NCBI RefSeq assembly: GCF_047948215.1
Contig: NC_134455.1
Coordinates: 298,443,647-298,507,646 of the forward strand
From: Lycorma delicatula
Lineage: Eukaryota > Arthropoda > Insecta > Hemiptera > Fulgoridae
DNA: 64,000 bases
Reading direction: 5' to 3'
The position numbers and the translations under genes are program-made. Under the pieces are notes generated by a model, which was given only the letters and a program-made list of their open reading frames with translations, did no database searches and was not told the origin of the DNA. Positions 12,798 through 24,394 of this stretch are shown one piece after another (position 1 is the stretch's first letter; each line of letters begins with the position of its first letter).

Positions 12798-14389
12798 TGA
12801 TAACTTAAACTAATATACATTACTTTATATTTTACAAATAATAAGGTAATAATAATAAATACAACTATAATAAAATAATATGCATAAATTAATATACAAG
12901 AACAATTTGCATAAATTTAATCAATTTTTGTTTACAAATGAGTATAACGCAATAAAATATTGTAAGTTTTCAGGTATAAATTTACAGTCTTATCCTAAGT
13001 GCTACATGAAGCAGCACTTAGGATCAACTCCCTACTGTTAATTGTTTAGCGTACTGAATATTTGTGTGGAATATAGGTTACATATGCAGCTACCTTTTCT
13101 CTAAAAAACATGGCATATCTTCGTATAGATGACATGCTAACTTAAACGTCTTTTCTAGAATTTCTTTTGCATGTTTATAACTTTATAATATTAATCGGGG
13201 ATTTTTTAATATAAAATGATTGGAGAATATTATTAAAAATTAACATTCATTGTTATTATTCTTAAGGAATTCATATATCATTTCACACGATTTTGGAAAA
13301 TCTGAAAAACTCAGGGTTTTTAATTAAGAAGAAGAATTTCTTAGACTTCTTTTTACTAAAGAAAAAAGAACTTCAGTCAATTTAATGTCTGTAGTATCCT
13401 CTTGTAAAATACAACTGGACATAAGCAAATAACTTTTTACTACTTCAATTTGTTTTATTGTATGAGACAGAAACGGAGTATCAGAATTAGCTTATTGGGT
13501 TATATTTAATAATTTACAGAATATCAATAGAATTAAAACAATACAATAGAATCAAATCAATAGAATTCTTGTTTCATTATTAGAATATGTTTATTTTCAT
13601 ACAAAAGCTAACAGAAAAATTCTATAACTATTCTTAATTATCGGTATCTAAAAAATATTTTATGAAAAAAAATTAGTAACGTCACGCTCCATAAAAAACC
13701 AATACAATTAAAATGATTATACTCAAATAATAATTGGCATTACGTAACATAAATTAAAAAAAATTAATGTTTTTAACAAACAAATTTAATTGAAAAAAAG
13801 AACAACTCATCACAAAAGGGAAATATTATTTAAATTATGATATGTAAAAACGATACATTCATAATACAAATATAGAATAATAGGCAGGTAAATAAATGCT
13901 GAATCATCTACTATATTAAATTACAGTTAAATATACAATCTGATATACATAAGTTTGTGAAATTTACAAATAAATATTAAACTAAACCAAATAAATTATA
14001 CGTTTTTGTTTGTTAAAAATAACTCATAACCACTTATTGTTAAGTCGATAAATACTATTTAAAAATGGCCAATATAAAGTCTAAAAATAAATGGAACAAA
14101 TTTTGGAACAAAGGTTGATTTTATCGGAAATTTGGTGGAAACCCATACTTATGATGCATGTTAAGGTTTTTAACAAACCTAAGTTAATCACATGGTACTT
14201 GGAAAATTGTTTGTAATTTAATTTTTCTTGATTTAAAACAATAATAATTTATTTAATACATCAAAACTTCAGAAGCCATGATATGTTGGGTTAATAAATA
14301 CAAAAGCATAATAGATACAATAAATACAAAACAAAAATAAAATTTCATAGATATTCAGTAAAATAGTAATAATAGAATTATTGAATTTT
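12797..14389. other. AT-rich noncoding DNA, nothing recognised
   Basis: No open frame of note and no transposon motifs. The sequence consists of A/T-rich low-complexity stretches. Confidence 0.55.
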
Positions 14390-15084
14390 CAATGGGCGTA
14401 TTTTGTTGTTTAATCTTGGTAGTGCAAATCCCTGAATTTAAGTTTAAATTTCCTACTATCAGCCTCAAAGAAATCAATTACATGCTAGAATTTAATCATC
14501 ATCGTCTTACATCTAACGTAGGGAACCATGCAGTTTTAGTAAGAGTAGGAGACAGATAAAAATTACTTAAACTTCCTCCAGGAAATTACTTAATATGCAA
14601 TACTGTTATAAGGGCCGAAACCATTTCAATCCAAGTCAAGGAACGTTACCGTTCTTTCTGCGAGAACAACAAATGGCCTCCGATTGGAATTGACGAGAGC
14701 GAACCTCATTTGATCCTAGAAATTGAAAATTGGAGAAACTCCACCTCAACCAAGACAAGAAACATGTTTGAACACTTCCCAGATCATTACATTTACGTAT
14801 CCACAATCTCTATTCCTGGTTGGAATTGCTTATTCGAGGTGATAAGACTAGCAGTTTGTAAAGCATGAGAAACGAACGGATATTTACAAATGGTTTTCAG
14901 ATCCACTTAATTAAACCTAGTTTCCGTTTCGCTTTACGTATGGCCACTTCCACATAGGTAGACATCATCAACTATTTAAAAAAAAACACCTAAATCCTTT
15001 ACAGATATCTCTATTCTTGTTAAAAAGTTGCCAGTAGTGTAAGGATGTACTGAAACATGAGTCTTGGGGAATAAAAACATATAC

Positions 15085-15840
15085 GGTTTAGCTTAAATTA
15101 AGAGACATACAATTACGGTAAGACCATTCCACGATTGCTGAGATGTTTTTCTGAAAGTGTAGATGATCAGACTTGTTGACGAGTGGAAAATAGTTCTGGA
15201 GATCGTCGGAAAATATCTCAAATCTAACAATAATAATTTGTGAAAGATCATTAATGAACAAATTAAAGAATAACCGTCCCAGACAGAGCCGTGAGGAACT
15301 GCAGAATTGAGAGAAAAAACTTTTTCTGAACTTATGCCAGTAAAATGAACTCGAAAGCATTGATATCTAAGATAAGATAAAAACCAGTATATCATTCAAT
15401 CGCCAAAATAATAGATTTTAAGCTTTCAAAGATGTAGTTAATGCGTTCTTATCAAACGCTTGCTGAAATAAAAATACATAGCATTCATTTGGACTCTTTT
15501 TTTCAACAGTAGGACCGACCTTAGAAAGAAAAGATAATAAATTCAATGCAGTGGAACGGTTTTCCATAAAGCCCTGTAGAAATTCAGAAGTCGGATGAGA
15601 GGTGTTATGGTTGACAGGTTTGAATCATTTGGTCTGGAATTTTAGAAATTGCATTAATCATAGAAACAGGACGGAAGTTTTTTTTATTAAACGAAGACCG
15701 GGTTCGGGGATCACAGTAACTATTGTTGTTTTCCAGGTTACAGGAAAGTGCCCAGATGAAAGGCTACAGTTGAAAAGAGAAGTGAAAATTGGAAAAAATA
15801 TTGGACTTGCAGATTTAGAATTAAACTGTTTGATGGAATC
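15085..15840 (-). pseudogene. CR1-like reverse transcriptase remnant
   Basis: Minus-strand reading gives TVAFHLGTFPVTWKTTIVTV and IPEPGLRLIKKTS (about 15670-15780), FLQGFMENRSTALNLLSFLS (about 15525-15590), FQQAFDKNALT (about 15440-15475, first catalytic Asp), then in two overlapping frames WFLSYLR-QCFRVHFTGISS with VPHGSV (15093-15395) and FFNLFINDLSQI followed by FEIFSDDLQNYF (15088-15360). The SDD retains both Asp of the usual A/SDD site, so the catalytic residues survive although the frame is broken. The switch between the two frames near 15.29-15.30 kb marks a frameshift. Confidence 0.82.
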
Positions 15841-16599
15841 AACGACGTCCTAGCTAAAAATATAAGGAATGAACACAATTCATGGTCCCCAGGTCACAAG
15901 GCAAAGTTATATCACCCTCGGGAATCTCCTGATAAACCGATTGGAAGCGGTTTCCAAAAATAGTAAAGAGTAACATGGGATTCGCGGCACTTTCTCCATC
16001 GACCTATACTTGCCTCTATACTTGCGATGTTTAACTGTATATTGAATAAATCCTCCTCACACTTCTTAACGTCCTTTAATTTACCTCGAGGCAATAAACT
16101 TTTAACTTCCTTGCTTATATTAGAAAAGACCTCTTAGGCTGACTGGGGTTGAGTTCCATGAGCAGAGTTTATCTTCTTAATCGTAATCAAAAGGCGAATA
16201 CCTCAATGATTTATTCTTATGCAGTAGAACAGTCTTATTAATTAGTAATCTTTAATCTTTTTTTTTTTCATAATTGAATATTGCAAAATCCAGTGTTTTA
16301 ACAAGGAGAACATGACTCCAGCTGGCATCACGAATATCTTCATAACGTTTATGAATTTGATCGTTTTATAACTTGACTTTGCCTTATTTATATATTTTGT
16401 ACATTTAAAAATTGTTTAATTAAGTTAAACGGTGGATGATGACCATCTGACCTTACTAGAGTGACCATTAAATAGCGTTCAAGTGACCATTCGATAGCAA
16501 TAGATCCAGATGCAAAAATGAAGAGCTGATATCAGTCTTCGAATCAATTAAGTTAACATTACCAATGTTAAGAATTCCTTTAATTTTACATTTTAGCAT

Positions 16600-17350
16600 A
16601 AAAGTGCGCATCAGTTGAAACAATACGAGTTTCTCAAGAAACACCTGGAGAACTAAAATCCCCTAATATCATGATATCATATTTAATAAATTCAGATGAA
16701 CTAACAGATGATCAAATTAATTTTCCATTCCTTGGGTAAATTAAAGGAGAAAAGTAATGGTTATACACTAAAACATTGTCTTGACGTTTCACCTCAGACA
16801 ACTTCAGGAAGAAAATCAATTTCAAATCTTCTTGATGACTTGATATTGCTCCATACTAAAATTAAAGAGCTACAATCTCGCTAAACCTAATCAATGTATT
16901 CTCGATTGGCTTTGAATCCTGCATACTGGTCAAGGATAAAATCAGTGGTAGCATGTTGAGTTCAATCCCGGCTTCAGACAAAGCTATCAAACTACGGATG
17001 GACGACATCTCAGAGGCGCAAAGTTCATCCGGTTTTGTCCTTAAACCACATTTTATCATTCAGATAAAATATAACAATGTTCTGAGAGCCCACTAAATCG
17101 TCGACTGAACCTGGTCTTTCATTACCAATTACATTTTCCTGTAGCTCTGCGAGAATTGAAGCTTATCAAGAAAATAAGCAGTGAGTTTTCCTACAAGCCA
17201 GATACATGGATCATTGATCTTCTCAAATTCAGCGGCATTAACCTCGAAATGAAAAATACGGTATGAATTCCATCGAGTTTTTCACTTCGTACACTTGAGA
17301 TGTGTCAAAGGAAGGTGGCCAAGAAGAGCGTTCGTCTACAGTGACCGTGC
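16600..17350 (-). pseudogene. CR1-like LINE endonuclease remnant
   Basis: Minus-strand reading at about 16642-16690 gives YDIMILGDFSSPGVS, resembling the GDFN catalytic motif of APE endonucleases, directly upstream of the RT remnant. The longer frame at 16862-17059 (MIKCGLRTKPDELCASEMSS and following) corresponds to the more N-terminal part, but its motifs are too eroded to assign residue by residue. The domain is inferred from the GDF motif plus its position 5' of RT. Confidence 0.55.
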
Positions 17351-17900
17351 TGTAAATAGTTTACAAATAAGATTTCTTGAAATTTCGAACAATCAGTTGG
17401 TTGTAGATGTACGGATTTTGATATAAAAGAATTTAACAAAATCACGCTTTTCTAGCTTACTATTATTATTGACTTTGATGGAATCATTTTTGAGTTAAAT
17501 TTCGTCTTGTCTTGCTCCTCTTCTGCCTATTATTTATTTCAGTCCGTTGTGGGTCACGTACTTAACCTATTTGTATTATCACAAATAGAAGGAGTAGGGA
17601 AGTCGTTATTTTCGCTACAAACTACAATATTATTTACGTCACCATTGTTCCGATAATTATCATTATCGTGTTTAACACACTTAAGAAATATTAGGGTTTG
17701 CAAGCTAGATTCATGACAGTTGCTGTCGCACTTATTTTTCATCTTTTTTTCTTGCTTCGTACTTTTAACTTAGCACTGTTCACCGCTACTCAACTATTTC
17801 TTCCGAAATTTGGATCATCATGGGACCAAGTCTCAGAGAAGAGTTCCCGTAGAGAAGGCTTAACGTTGGGATCCAGGTTCGACTGAAGTTGAACAACAAG

Positions 17901-19135
17901 CAATCTAAGCTCGAATTTTTTAATTATTATCAATAATAATAATTTAAAAAAAGAGGATGAAGAAAAGAAAATCACAAAATGATTAAAATAATAAAGAAGT
18001 ACTAATGATTTAAAGTTTCATATTTCATATCAATTATTTTTCAGTAAAATATTAAATTTCAATTTTTTTATAATAATGTTATTAAATGATAAAATAGTGT
18101 TTTCAAAACGTAATTATAACAAAATAATAAATTTTTAATTCAATGAAAAAAGAATCATTTTTAATCCAATCTTACTCTCACCTGTATCTAAACCAATATA
18201 GTTTCTTCAACTACATTTTATTTTCCACTTTGATCTTCAAATAACTTCTGACAAACAATAAAACTTTCGTAGTTTTAAAGTATGGAATTACGATTTTAAC
18301 ATCTTAAATGTTATGAGGCTATACTTGTAGGCATCAAGTAAAAAAAGAGTTAAACCTTCAGAAAACGTTTTATTATTTTTTACTAAGCGCGAATATCAAG
18401 GTCAACCTTAAGTTTATCTTAGTTTTAAAAGTAAGAGATTTTCAGTAAAATGGAATATTTATTTTTCTAAGATGGAGAGAAGTTTTGTCACCTTTTTATT
18501 TTTTCTCTTTTATTTTCTTTATTTCTTATTTTTCTATTCAAATTGCTAATGTTTTTCAATTTTAGTGGGGAAAATTAATAATTCACGCTACAAATACTGT
18601 AAGTTCTCTCTAATTCTCTGGTACATTCGTAAATAGTAGTTTTCTTTTTAATGTCTATAAGAGAAAAATCGTGATAACTTTTTAGAAGAAGAAGACCTGT
18701 TATTACAGTTATTATTTTTAATATTATTTTTCAAATTTACAAATATGAATCATGTAAATAAAACCAATGTCACAGTTTTATTTATATTTGTAAATTCATT
18801 CCAGGTAATTAATATTTACTTCTACGTCTTTCAAGTGATTCGTTTTTATTTAAATAACCAGTAAATGTTCATTAACTTCATTTTGGTTCTTTATTTGTTG
18901 GATTAATTTACTGATACAATATATAGTGATTTATCTTACCATCCGAACAGCATATTTTATTACAAATGTAAATGAAAGATTTTATAATGAAAGATAATAA
19001 AATTCCATTTGCACAGTATGTCATCCTTTTAAGGCTCTACTTTGGTTGACTTTTTTGTTGTAAAAATGTTACAGGCTCAATTGTAAAATATTTTCAGTTT
19101 TAAAGTTTATTTATTCATAGGGCTTTAGGTTTTAC
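17901..19135. other. AT-rich noncoding DNA, nothing recognised
   Basis: No frame or motif is supported. The sequence is A/T-rich and low in complexity. Confidence 0.55.

Positions 19136-19176
<41 letters not shown>
19136..19176. repeat. (TA)n microsatellite
   Basis: About 40 bases of alternating T and A, followed by a poly-T/TA patch to about 19212. It generates the Tyr/Ile-rich peptides seen in overlapping frames, which should not be taken as genes. Confidence 0.9.
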
Positions 19177-19180
<4 letters not shown>

Positions 19181-19212
19181 TACCTGCTCAGTATATATAT
19201 ATTTTTTTTTTC

Positions 19213-20608
19213 TTGAAAAACATATGTCCTGGATTAGTTTAATTTCTCTTAAAAAGAGAAAAAAAATCCGAACGAACGTATCAAGTTTCACTATAGCAGA
19301 GATGTTTTTCAATTTCTGGACAAATACAAATCACTTTAAGAAAAAATAATAAAATGAAACAAACTAACAACATTTACAATTAATAACATCATTTGTCAAC
19401 ATTTTTGATAAATAGGTTTTGATTAACACTTATTATATTTTTTTATAAGTTAGGTAATTAATCTGAAAGCCAAATTAAAAAAAATAACGTTGAGTATCTT
19501 TAGTATACAATTAACGTATTGTATTTTATTGATAATACAATATAATATTTCACGGAACATAATCATCTCTGAAGTCATTAATTCAAATACCTAACGATAT
19601 AATGCATTGACTTTAAAAAAAAAAGTATTGTATGAATTGATGAATATCATGTGTCGAAGTGTGCTTATATCCTGTAATTCAATGAAAAGAATGCTTCATA
19701 AAATGCCAGAGTAGCAAACGAGTGAACGCATTTTCAAAAATATACATGTAAAAAGCGTTCTATCTCTGTAATTAATTTACATTTTTTTTTTTTTTAATTC
19801 ATTTCGTTAATTTTTTTAGTACCCAAATGCAAGAGTATTTTGGTAATACTTTTTGTTCTAGTTTGATATTCTTGTTCTTCCAATTTTTTTATAATTATTA
19901 CTTTATACGAGTCAGTTATGTATCTTAAATTTATTATTACGTATGTATGTTTTATTTTCTGAAAATTGTTAAAAAGTTCCGAAAAAATTCATATCATTAA
20001 CGGGACTTGAAGAATTCGAACATTTATTTCGTATCAGTTAAATATGAATTATTTATTGGCTGAACAAATATAAGGTCCAGTGAATGAATGGGCTCTAAAC
20101 CATGCACAAACCGGCAGAATGTTATTCTGAAATGTTATTATTGCTTCTAATAAATTTGAACAGTAGCTACCTAATAATTAACCCAATTAAGTAATTAGAT
20201 TTGACACAGTCTAGATTGTCGATTTGACTTATGAATGTATTCTAGTTTAATCAACCGCTTTCACACCGCTATTTCTCTCTCTCTTATTCTCTCTGGACAA
20301 ATAGTTAATAAACGTCATTATTACCAATCAGGCGTTCATTGTTTATACCAATTGACTAAAATGTTCTTAACAAACTAATAAAGCGTACATATATGCCACT
20401 CTTCTCTGAACAACCACCTGTGTATGTTTATATTCTATTGAAATATGGTTTACATATTTATTTGTAGGATTAGTTGTCTTAGATATACTAAATAACTTTA
20501 TTAAAAAACACTGATCATTTTATGACAATTAACTTACTCTATTTTATTGATAAAATTTAAATAGTTACCAACAATTTTTATTTCAATACAAAAATTCTTC
20601 TTTTTATT
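19213..20608. other. AT-rich noncoding DNA, nothing recognised
   Basis: No coding or transposon signal is visible. A short pyrimidine-rich CTCT patch lies near 20273-20292. Confidence 0.55.
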
Positions 20609-21209
20609 TAAGGTACTAACCGGTCGGGGTTCGCTTCGGTCGCCCAACTCTCTAGAAACCCTAAACTCAGGTCAGCCCAGGCGAATCCAATAACCAACCC
20701 AGGAGCTACTCGGGACCTCGTGGTCGGGACCGCGAGGTCTACCGCAGAGCCGCAGATGTCGCTTCGCTCGCCATTACCATCTAGCCAGAGGGATCCGCTC
20801 CCTGGACACCTACAATATTCGTTCCCTTATGGTTGTGAGAATAATACTGATAACCAATTGAAATATTCTGACTTTATAAAAATCTGAAGAAACTAAATTA
20901 CAAAAGACAGAATAGTAGTAATTTTGGTAACCAAAGTATACATCTGTGTATACCTTTGACGACCAAAAATTCATTAACTTATTTTTTTTTTCTATGGTGA
21001 CAGAAATATAATTATGAAGTAAAAGGATTAATCTGTTTTTGTTTTTCACCACCAAGGAGACTAGGCCTCGATCTGTGGCTAAAATTCTTCCCTATTTTAA
21101 CACAAATATATACAGCAAATTTGAAAGCAATCGGTCGGCTGGTTATCGCACCATGCTAGAATAAACAAATAAACAAAAAACCTTCGGTTTTATTTATACG
21201 ATAAGGTAC
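20609..21209. mobile_element. unnamed 585-bp element with 8-bp flanking repeats
   Basis: The octamer TAAGGTAC occurs at 20609-20616 and again at 21202-21209, enclosing 585 bases. The left 200 bases (20617-20815) are strongly GC-rich against the AT-rich surroundings and start ACTAACCGGTCGGGG-like. The right end is A-rich and ends with an ACCTTCGGTTTTATTTATAC patch. Positions 21110-21160 hold GCAAATTTGAAAGCAATCGG, which resembles a phrase common in insect nonautonomous repeats. There are no convincing terminal inverted repeats and no coding capacity. An 8-bp duplication would fit a hAT-like or other DNA element, but that is inference. Confidence 0.5.
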
Positions 21210-21284
21210 GTAACACTTGGTTTTTGTTTAGCGTATTATTATCTTTTTCTTTTTTTATAAGAAAATGAGTTTCTAATAATAATA

Positions 21285-22106
21285 ATTAACTATAAAACCT
21301 TTAATAACAATCCTTTTGTTGCATTATGTGAATTTCACGCAATCTATTCAAGACCAGCTGGAATACGATATCCTGAATTAGCTGCAAAACACGGAATTTC
21401 TTTAGCTAATACATTTGCGATTTCTATGAGAGAAACCTCCATAGATTTCACTGTTAGTACAAGATTAAATCTCTCTTACGGAAAAATAATACTTTAAAAC
21501 TAAGCATAGTGCTGGATGTTCTGTATACGTAAATGAAGAAGCCCATTCGTGGAAACTGCCAGGTATTGCCAGAGTCTACACAGCAAGCACTTTGCGTTGT
21601 TCCGACTGTGTAAGCGCAGAGACTGCTATTTGACTAAAATAGCAAGAACAATCAGAACATCCTTATCGCAAACATCCTGACGTAATCCCTACTTATGTGA
21701 CAGACGTTAAAAATCGTCCAAAAAACATTATCAGAAGAACGTGGAATAATCATCGGATGAAAACTAAATGTAAAATTAAATGCAATTAAAATTACTGGAA
21801 AAAGGACGCGAAACAGACTTGCCGGGTACAAGTGGCAGGGACCAGACTCAGAATTGATCAAACACGATTAAGAAATCCATATTTGTTAACCGGTGACGAA
21901 CGACCAATGTACAATGCATGTGATAAACCGCTTACTACTGTTAAGCAGCTTCTGCAAAGTGTCCAATGAAAACTTCAGAAAGAGGTACGAACTAAAACGT
22001 AATATTGCTGCTAATTTAGAAAATAGTTGTTTACTTAAAGGTAATGGACTGCTAAGGGATATATAATAATACAACATGGGCAATGCTTGACTGAGAATCC
22101 TCTAGT
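21285..22106 (+). mobile_element. RNase H-type LINE tail, left part (interrupted)
   Basis: A plus-strand fragment of the same family as the element at 29.1-33.2 kb. Shared blocks include TTCAAGACCAGCTGGAATA (cf. 31.62 kb), the stretch around GTAAATGAAGAAGCCCA (21.53 kb; cf. 31.89 kb), the GACGTTAAAAATCGTCCA region (21.7 kb; cf. 32.24 kb) and the C-terminal region with CATGTGATAAACCG (21.92 kb; cf. 32.46 kb). Compared with that copy it lacks much of the RNase H core and is full of stops. It is cut by the hAT element and resumes at 23.5 kb. Confidence 0.8.
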
Positions 22107-23494
22107 TAGTGATTTTTAACCTTTTTAGCTCCACGATTCCCAACAATTTAAAAAATATATAATGAATATTTTGTGAATTCCCAACTCCAACCCAATGATA
22201 CCTAGTTAAAAATATTTGGCTGCATTGAACAGCATGTAGAAATGTACAAACATGAGCGATTTAAAGGTTCCAACTTGCTTGTACGTGATTTTTTTAATTT
22301 TGGCAGCTTGCATAATATTCGCTGTGAAAGCGTCATTCTCAAACATATATATTATACGATTCAACACGTTTTGCTCCCGGCAGCATTAAAGAGGCGTAAG
22401 GGATTGGAGAACGTCAGTTTGGCTGCGAATACGTAACGTGGGTCTTGTGTCTTTATTTAAGATTTTAAAAGCTTAGTTTCATTGAAAATAATAATAATAA
22501 TAATTGAGGTTTCGGTTTTTAGTGTGCGGTCAAACACTGTAACTGTTTTTTTTATTTTTTCAATTAAATTCTGGCCAAAAATGGATAAATTTGTGAAAAA
22601 GCGAAGTGAGTCATCTTCATTCAGTGAATCGATTGGTAAAAAGACAAGATTGTATAATGACCAATTTTTTAATTATGGTTTTACAACAATGGATGGAAAG
22701 CCACAGTATGTTGTTTGCTTTCAAGTTCTCTCCGATGAAAACATGAAACCATCAAAATTAATTCGACACTTAGTTCATAATTTCATTATGAAGTTTGATA
22801 TCTGGAGTATTCGTCTTCAAAGGAAAATTTTGATATGTTTCTACTCTCTTCCTATTATAATGAGAAAAATTTGGGTGAAGAAGACACTATTATACACCAC
22901 AGTTTGCATGCATTTGCGTGAGCTAAAAATTCAATTGGCTAAGTACTTCCCGGAAGATAAAAATGATTTCTCAAAGAGATGGGTACTGAATCATTTTAGT
23001 GAAAAAGTTGTTACAGTTGCTAAGTTACCGGTGGAAATTCACGACCAACAAATCAAAATGTCTGCAGATAAAAGGTTACAATTAAAATTCACATCTGAAG
23101 ATTTAGGTACGTTCTGGCTTACTCGTCGAAGTGAATATGGAGGGAGAAATTTGGTCACAGAAGAATTAAGGTTATTAATCCCTTTCGCCACGTCTTAACC
23201 CTGTGAAAAGGGTTTTTCGTCTATGATTGCGCTAAAATACAAATATAAGAATTGTCTTTTATCACTTGTGTGTCTAACATAGATCCACAAATGGAAAAAC
23301 GTTTAAGTGAAAAAGAACCGCAACTATCTCATTAATCTATTTTCTTTATTTATATGTGTACTTATTAATAAGTAAAATGCTGTAATAAAACTTTTTTCTC
23401 ATAAAATTATTTCATTTTTGCTTATGTGTAAAATTGTTGGCTAATTTCGCGACCCCCTTTCATTTCACCGCGGCCACCAGGTTGAGAAACGCTG
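22107..23494 (+). mobile_element. internally deleted hAT (Buster/ZBED5-like) transposon
   Basis: The left end TAGTGATTTTTAACC (22107-22121) and the inverted right end CAGCGTTTCTCAACC (reverse complement of 23480-23494) match at 10 of 15 positions, mostly differing by transitions. They have the CAGnG-TT-TCAACC form typical of this hAT group. Flanks are CTCTAGTT (22100-22107) and CTTTACGT (23495-23502), both with central TA as in the nnnTAnnn target of Buster-type hATs, though diverged and offset by one base on the left. Inside is one transposase remnant lacking the catalytic core. The element sits within an older LINE. Confidence 0.75.
22581..23335 (+). pseudogene. hAT transposase remnant, BED-finger end joined to dimerisation end
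   Basis: From ATG 22581 the product begins MDKFVKKRSES and continues RLYNDQFFNYGFT, DGKPQYVVCFQVLSDENMKP and SKLIRHLVHNF: the BED zinc-finger region of ZBED5/SCAND3-type hAT transposases. The first expected Cys is Tyr and the His spacing is off. After an unclear joining segment, the C-terminal hAT dimerisation domain follows: WVLNHFSEKVVTVAKLPVEI, LKFTSEDLGTFWLTRRSEY and LLIPFATS. A TAA at 23196-23198 replaces a Tyr codon, CEKGFSSMIALK continues in frame, and a later shift leads to DPQMEKRLSEKEPQLSH and TAA at 23333-23335. Full-length relatives are about 600-700 residues; the DDE catalytic middle is absent. A domesticated role is unlikely given the stop and frameshift. Confidence 0.82.
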
Positions 23495-23795
23495 CTTTAC
23501 GTGAAGGTACTTTCACTCAATACAATTTTCGTATTTACATGGTATTATCAAGACTTTTCTTGTATTTTATTTTTCTGCGTTTAATGTTTTAATGTTATTT
23601 TTGTGTTTTATGTAAATAACAAGTTCCTTTCTTGTATTTAATTAAAGTATTACGGCTCAGTATGCTATTACATTTGTTGATTCTGCTGATGATGTTTTTT
23701 TAAACAATCTGACAAGGGCAATAACCTTAGAAGTCAATGCCCATAAAACGCAAAAAAATGATATTAATAATATCCAGCCACAGTAGTCCCTTTAC
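23495..23795 (+). mobile_element. RNase H-type LINE 3' untranslated tail, right part
   Basis: Positions 23700-23760 carry GACAAGGGCAATAACCTTAG and AGTCAATGCCCATAAAA, the same terminal motif as GACGAGGGCTAATGACCTTAG...GATGCCCGTAAAA at 33.14-33.18 kb. Together with 21285-22106 this shows one LINE copy split by the hAT insertion. Confidence 0.75.
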
Positions 23796-24267
23796 ATTGT
23801 TGTTCATTACTTTGAAACCATTATTTTTTTTCTGTTAGAATGGTAAATAATAATTAAATGATTTTTTTTTTCAACGTGAATAGACTATAAAATGAAAAAT
23901 ACTTCTTTTAAAATAATTGCCAAATAAACTGTTGCTGAGAGCAACGTAATAAAAGATCTATAATAACATAGATTACATATTTAGTATTGTAAACTGCTTT
24001 CTAAATATGATTTCTTACAATTTCTTTCCCCTCCTGTGAACTAGCAACGTGAAAATGTCATTAAATTTTTATTTTCAAATTTAAAATTACCCGCAACTGG
24101 TAAAAGTAGTTTATTTTGTTGGTATTTATTATTTTCTTATTAAAAATAATAATTAATTTTTTTTTTTTTTTAAATAAACATTCAATTTACTTAAAAACCA
24201 ATAGATAACTGGAATATAATTTAAAAAAATATATATAATGAGGCAAAAAAATTACAAAAAAAAAATT
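23796..24267. other. AT-rich noncoding DNA, nothing recognised
   Basis: Low-complexity spacer including a poly-T run near 24157-24170. No motif is supported. Confidence 0.55.
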
Positions 24268-24394
24268 GCTGACCTCCGTGGCTGAGTAGGTAGGTAAGTC
24301 CCGGGTTTGAATTCTGATCAGGCATAGCATCTTTTTATAGGCTTCCAATTTCCACCGAACAAATGACCGTAGTTGTAGATGCCATAACTTTCAT
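24268..24394 (+). mobile_element. tRNA-derived SINE (type 2), internally shortened
   Basis: GACCTCCGTGGCTGAGTAGG (24271-24290) fits an RNA polymerase III A box and GGGTTTGAATTC (24303-24314) fits a B box, followed by GATCAGGCATAGCA and, near the end, GACCGTAGTTGTAGATGCC. The A-to-B spacing is much shorter than in a tRNA, so the middle is deleted. The layout (GGCCTCCGTGGC ... GGGTTCGAATCC ... TCAGGCATGGCA) is a familiar arthropod SINE pattern. It is not a functional tRNA. Confidence 0.75.

Larger units (their letters stand above)
14390..17900 (-). mobile_element. decayed CR1-like LINE (EN + RT)
   Basis: A roughly 3.5-kb minus-strand element readable only in pieces. In element order: possible ORF1 material (17.55-17.9 kb, weak), endonuclease pieces (about 16.6-17.35 kb), RT (about 15.08-15.83 kb), post-RT VKDLGVFF (about 14.97 kb) and a C-terminal patch resembling VIDFFEADSRKFKLKFRDL (about 14.42-14.49 kb). 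Frameshifts and stops occur throughout. The CR1-like assignment rests on the RT motif style and is inference. Confidence 0.75.

Noticed and set aside
24271..24314. A tRNA gene from A- and B-box matches
   Set aside because: Arms cannot form a cloverleaf, box spacing is too short and the sequence runs into a SINE body.
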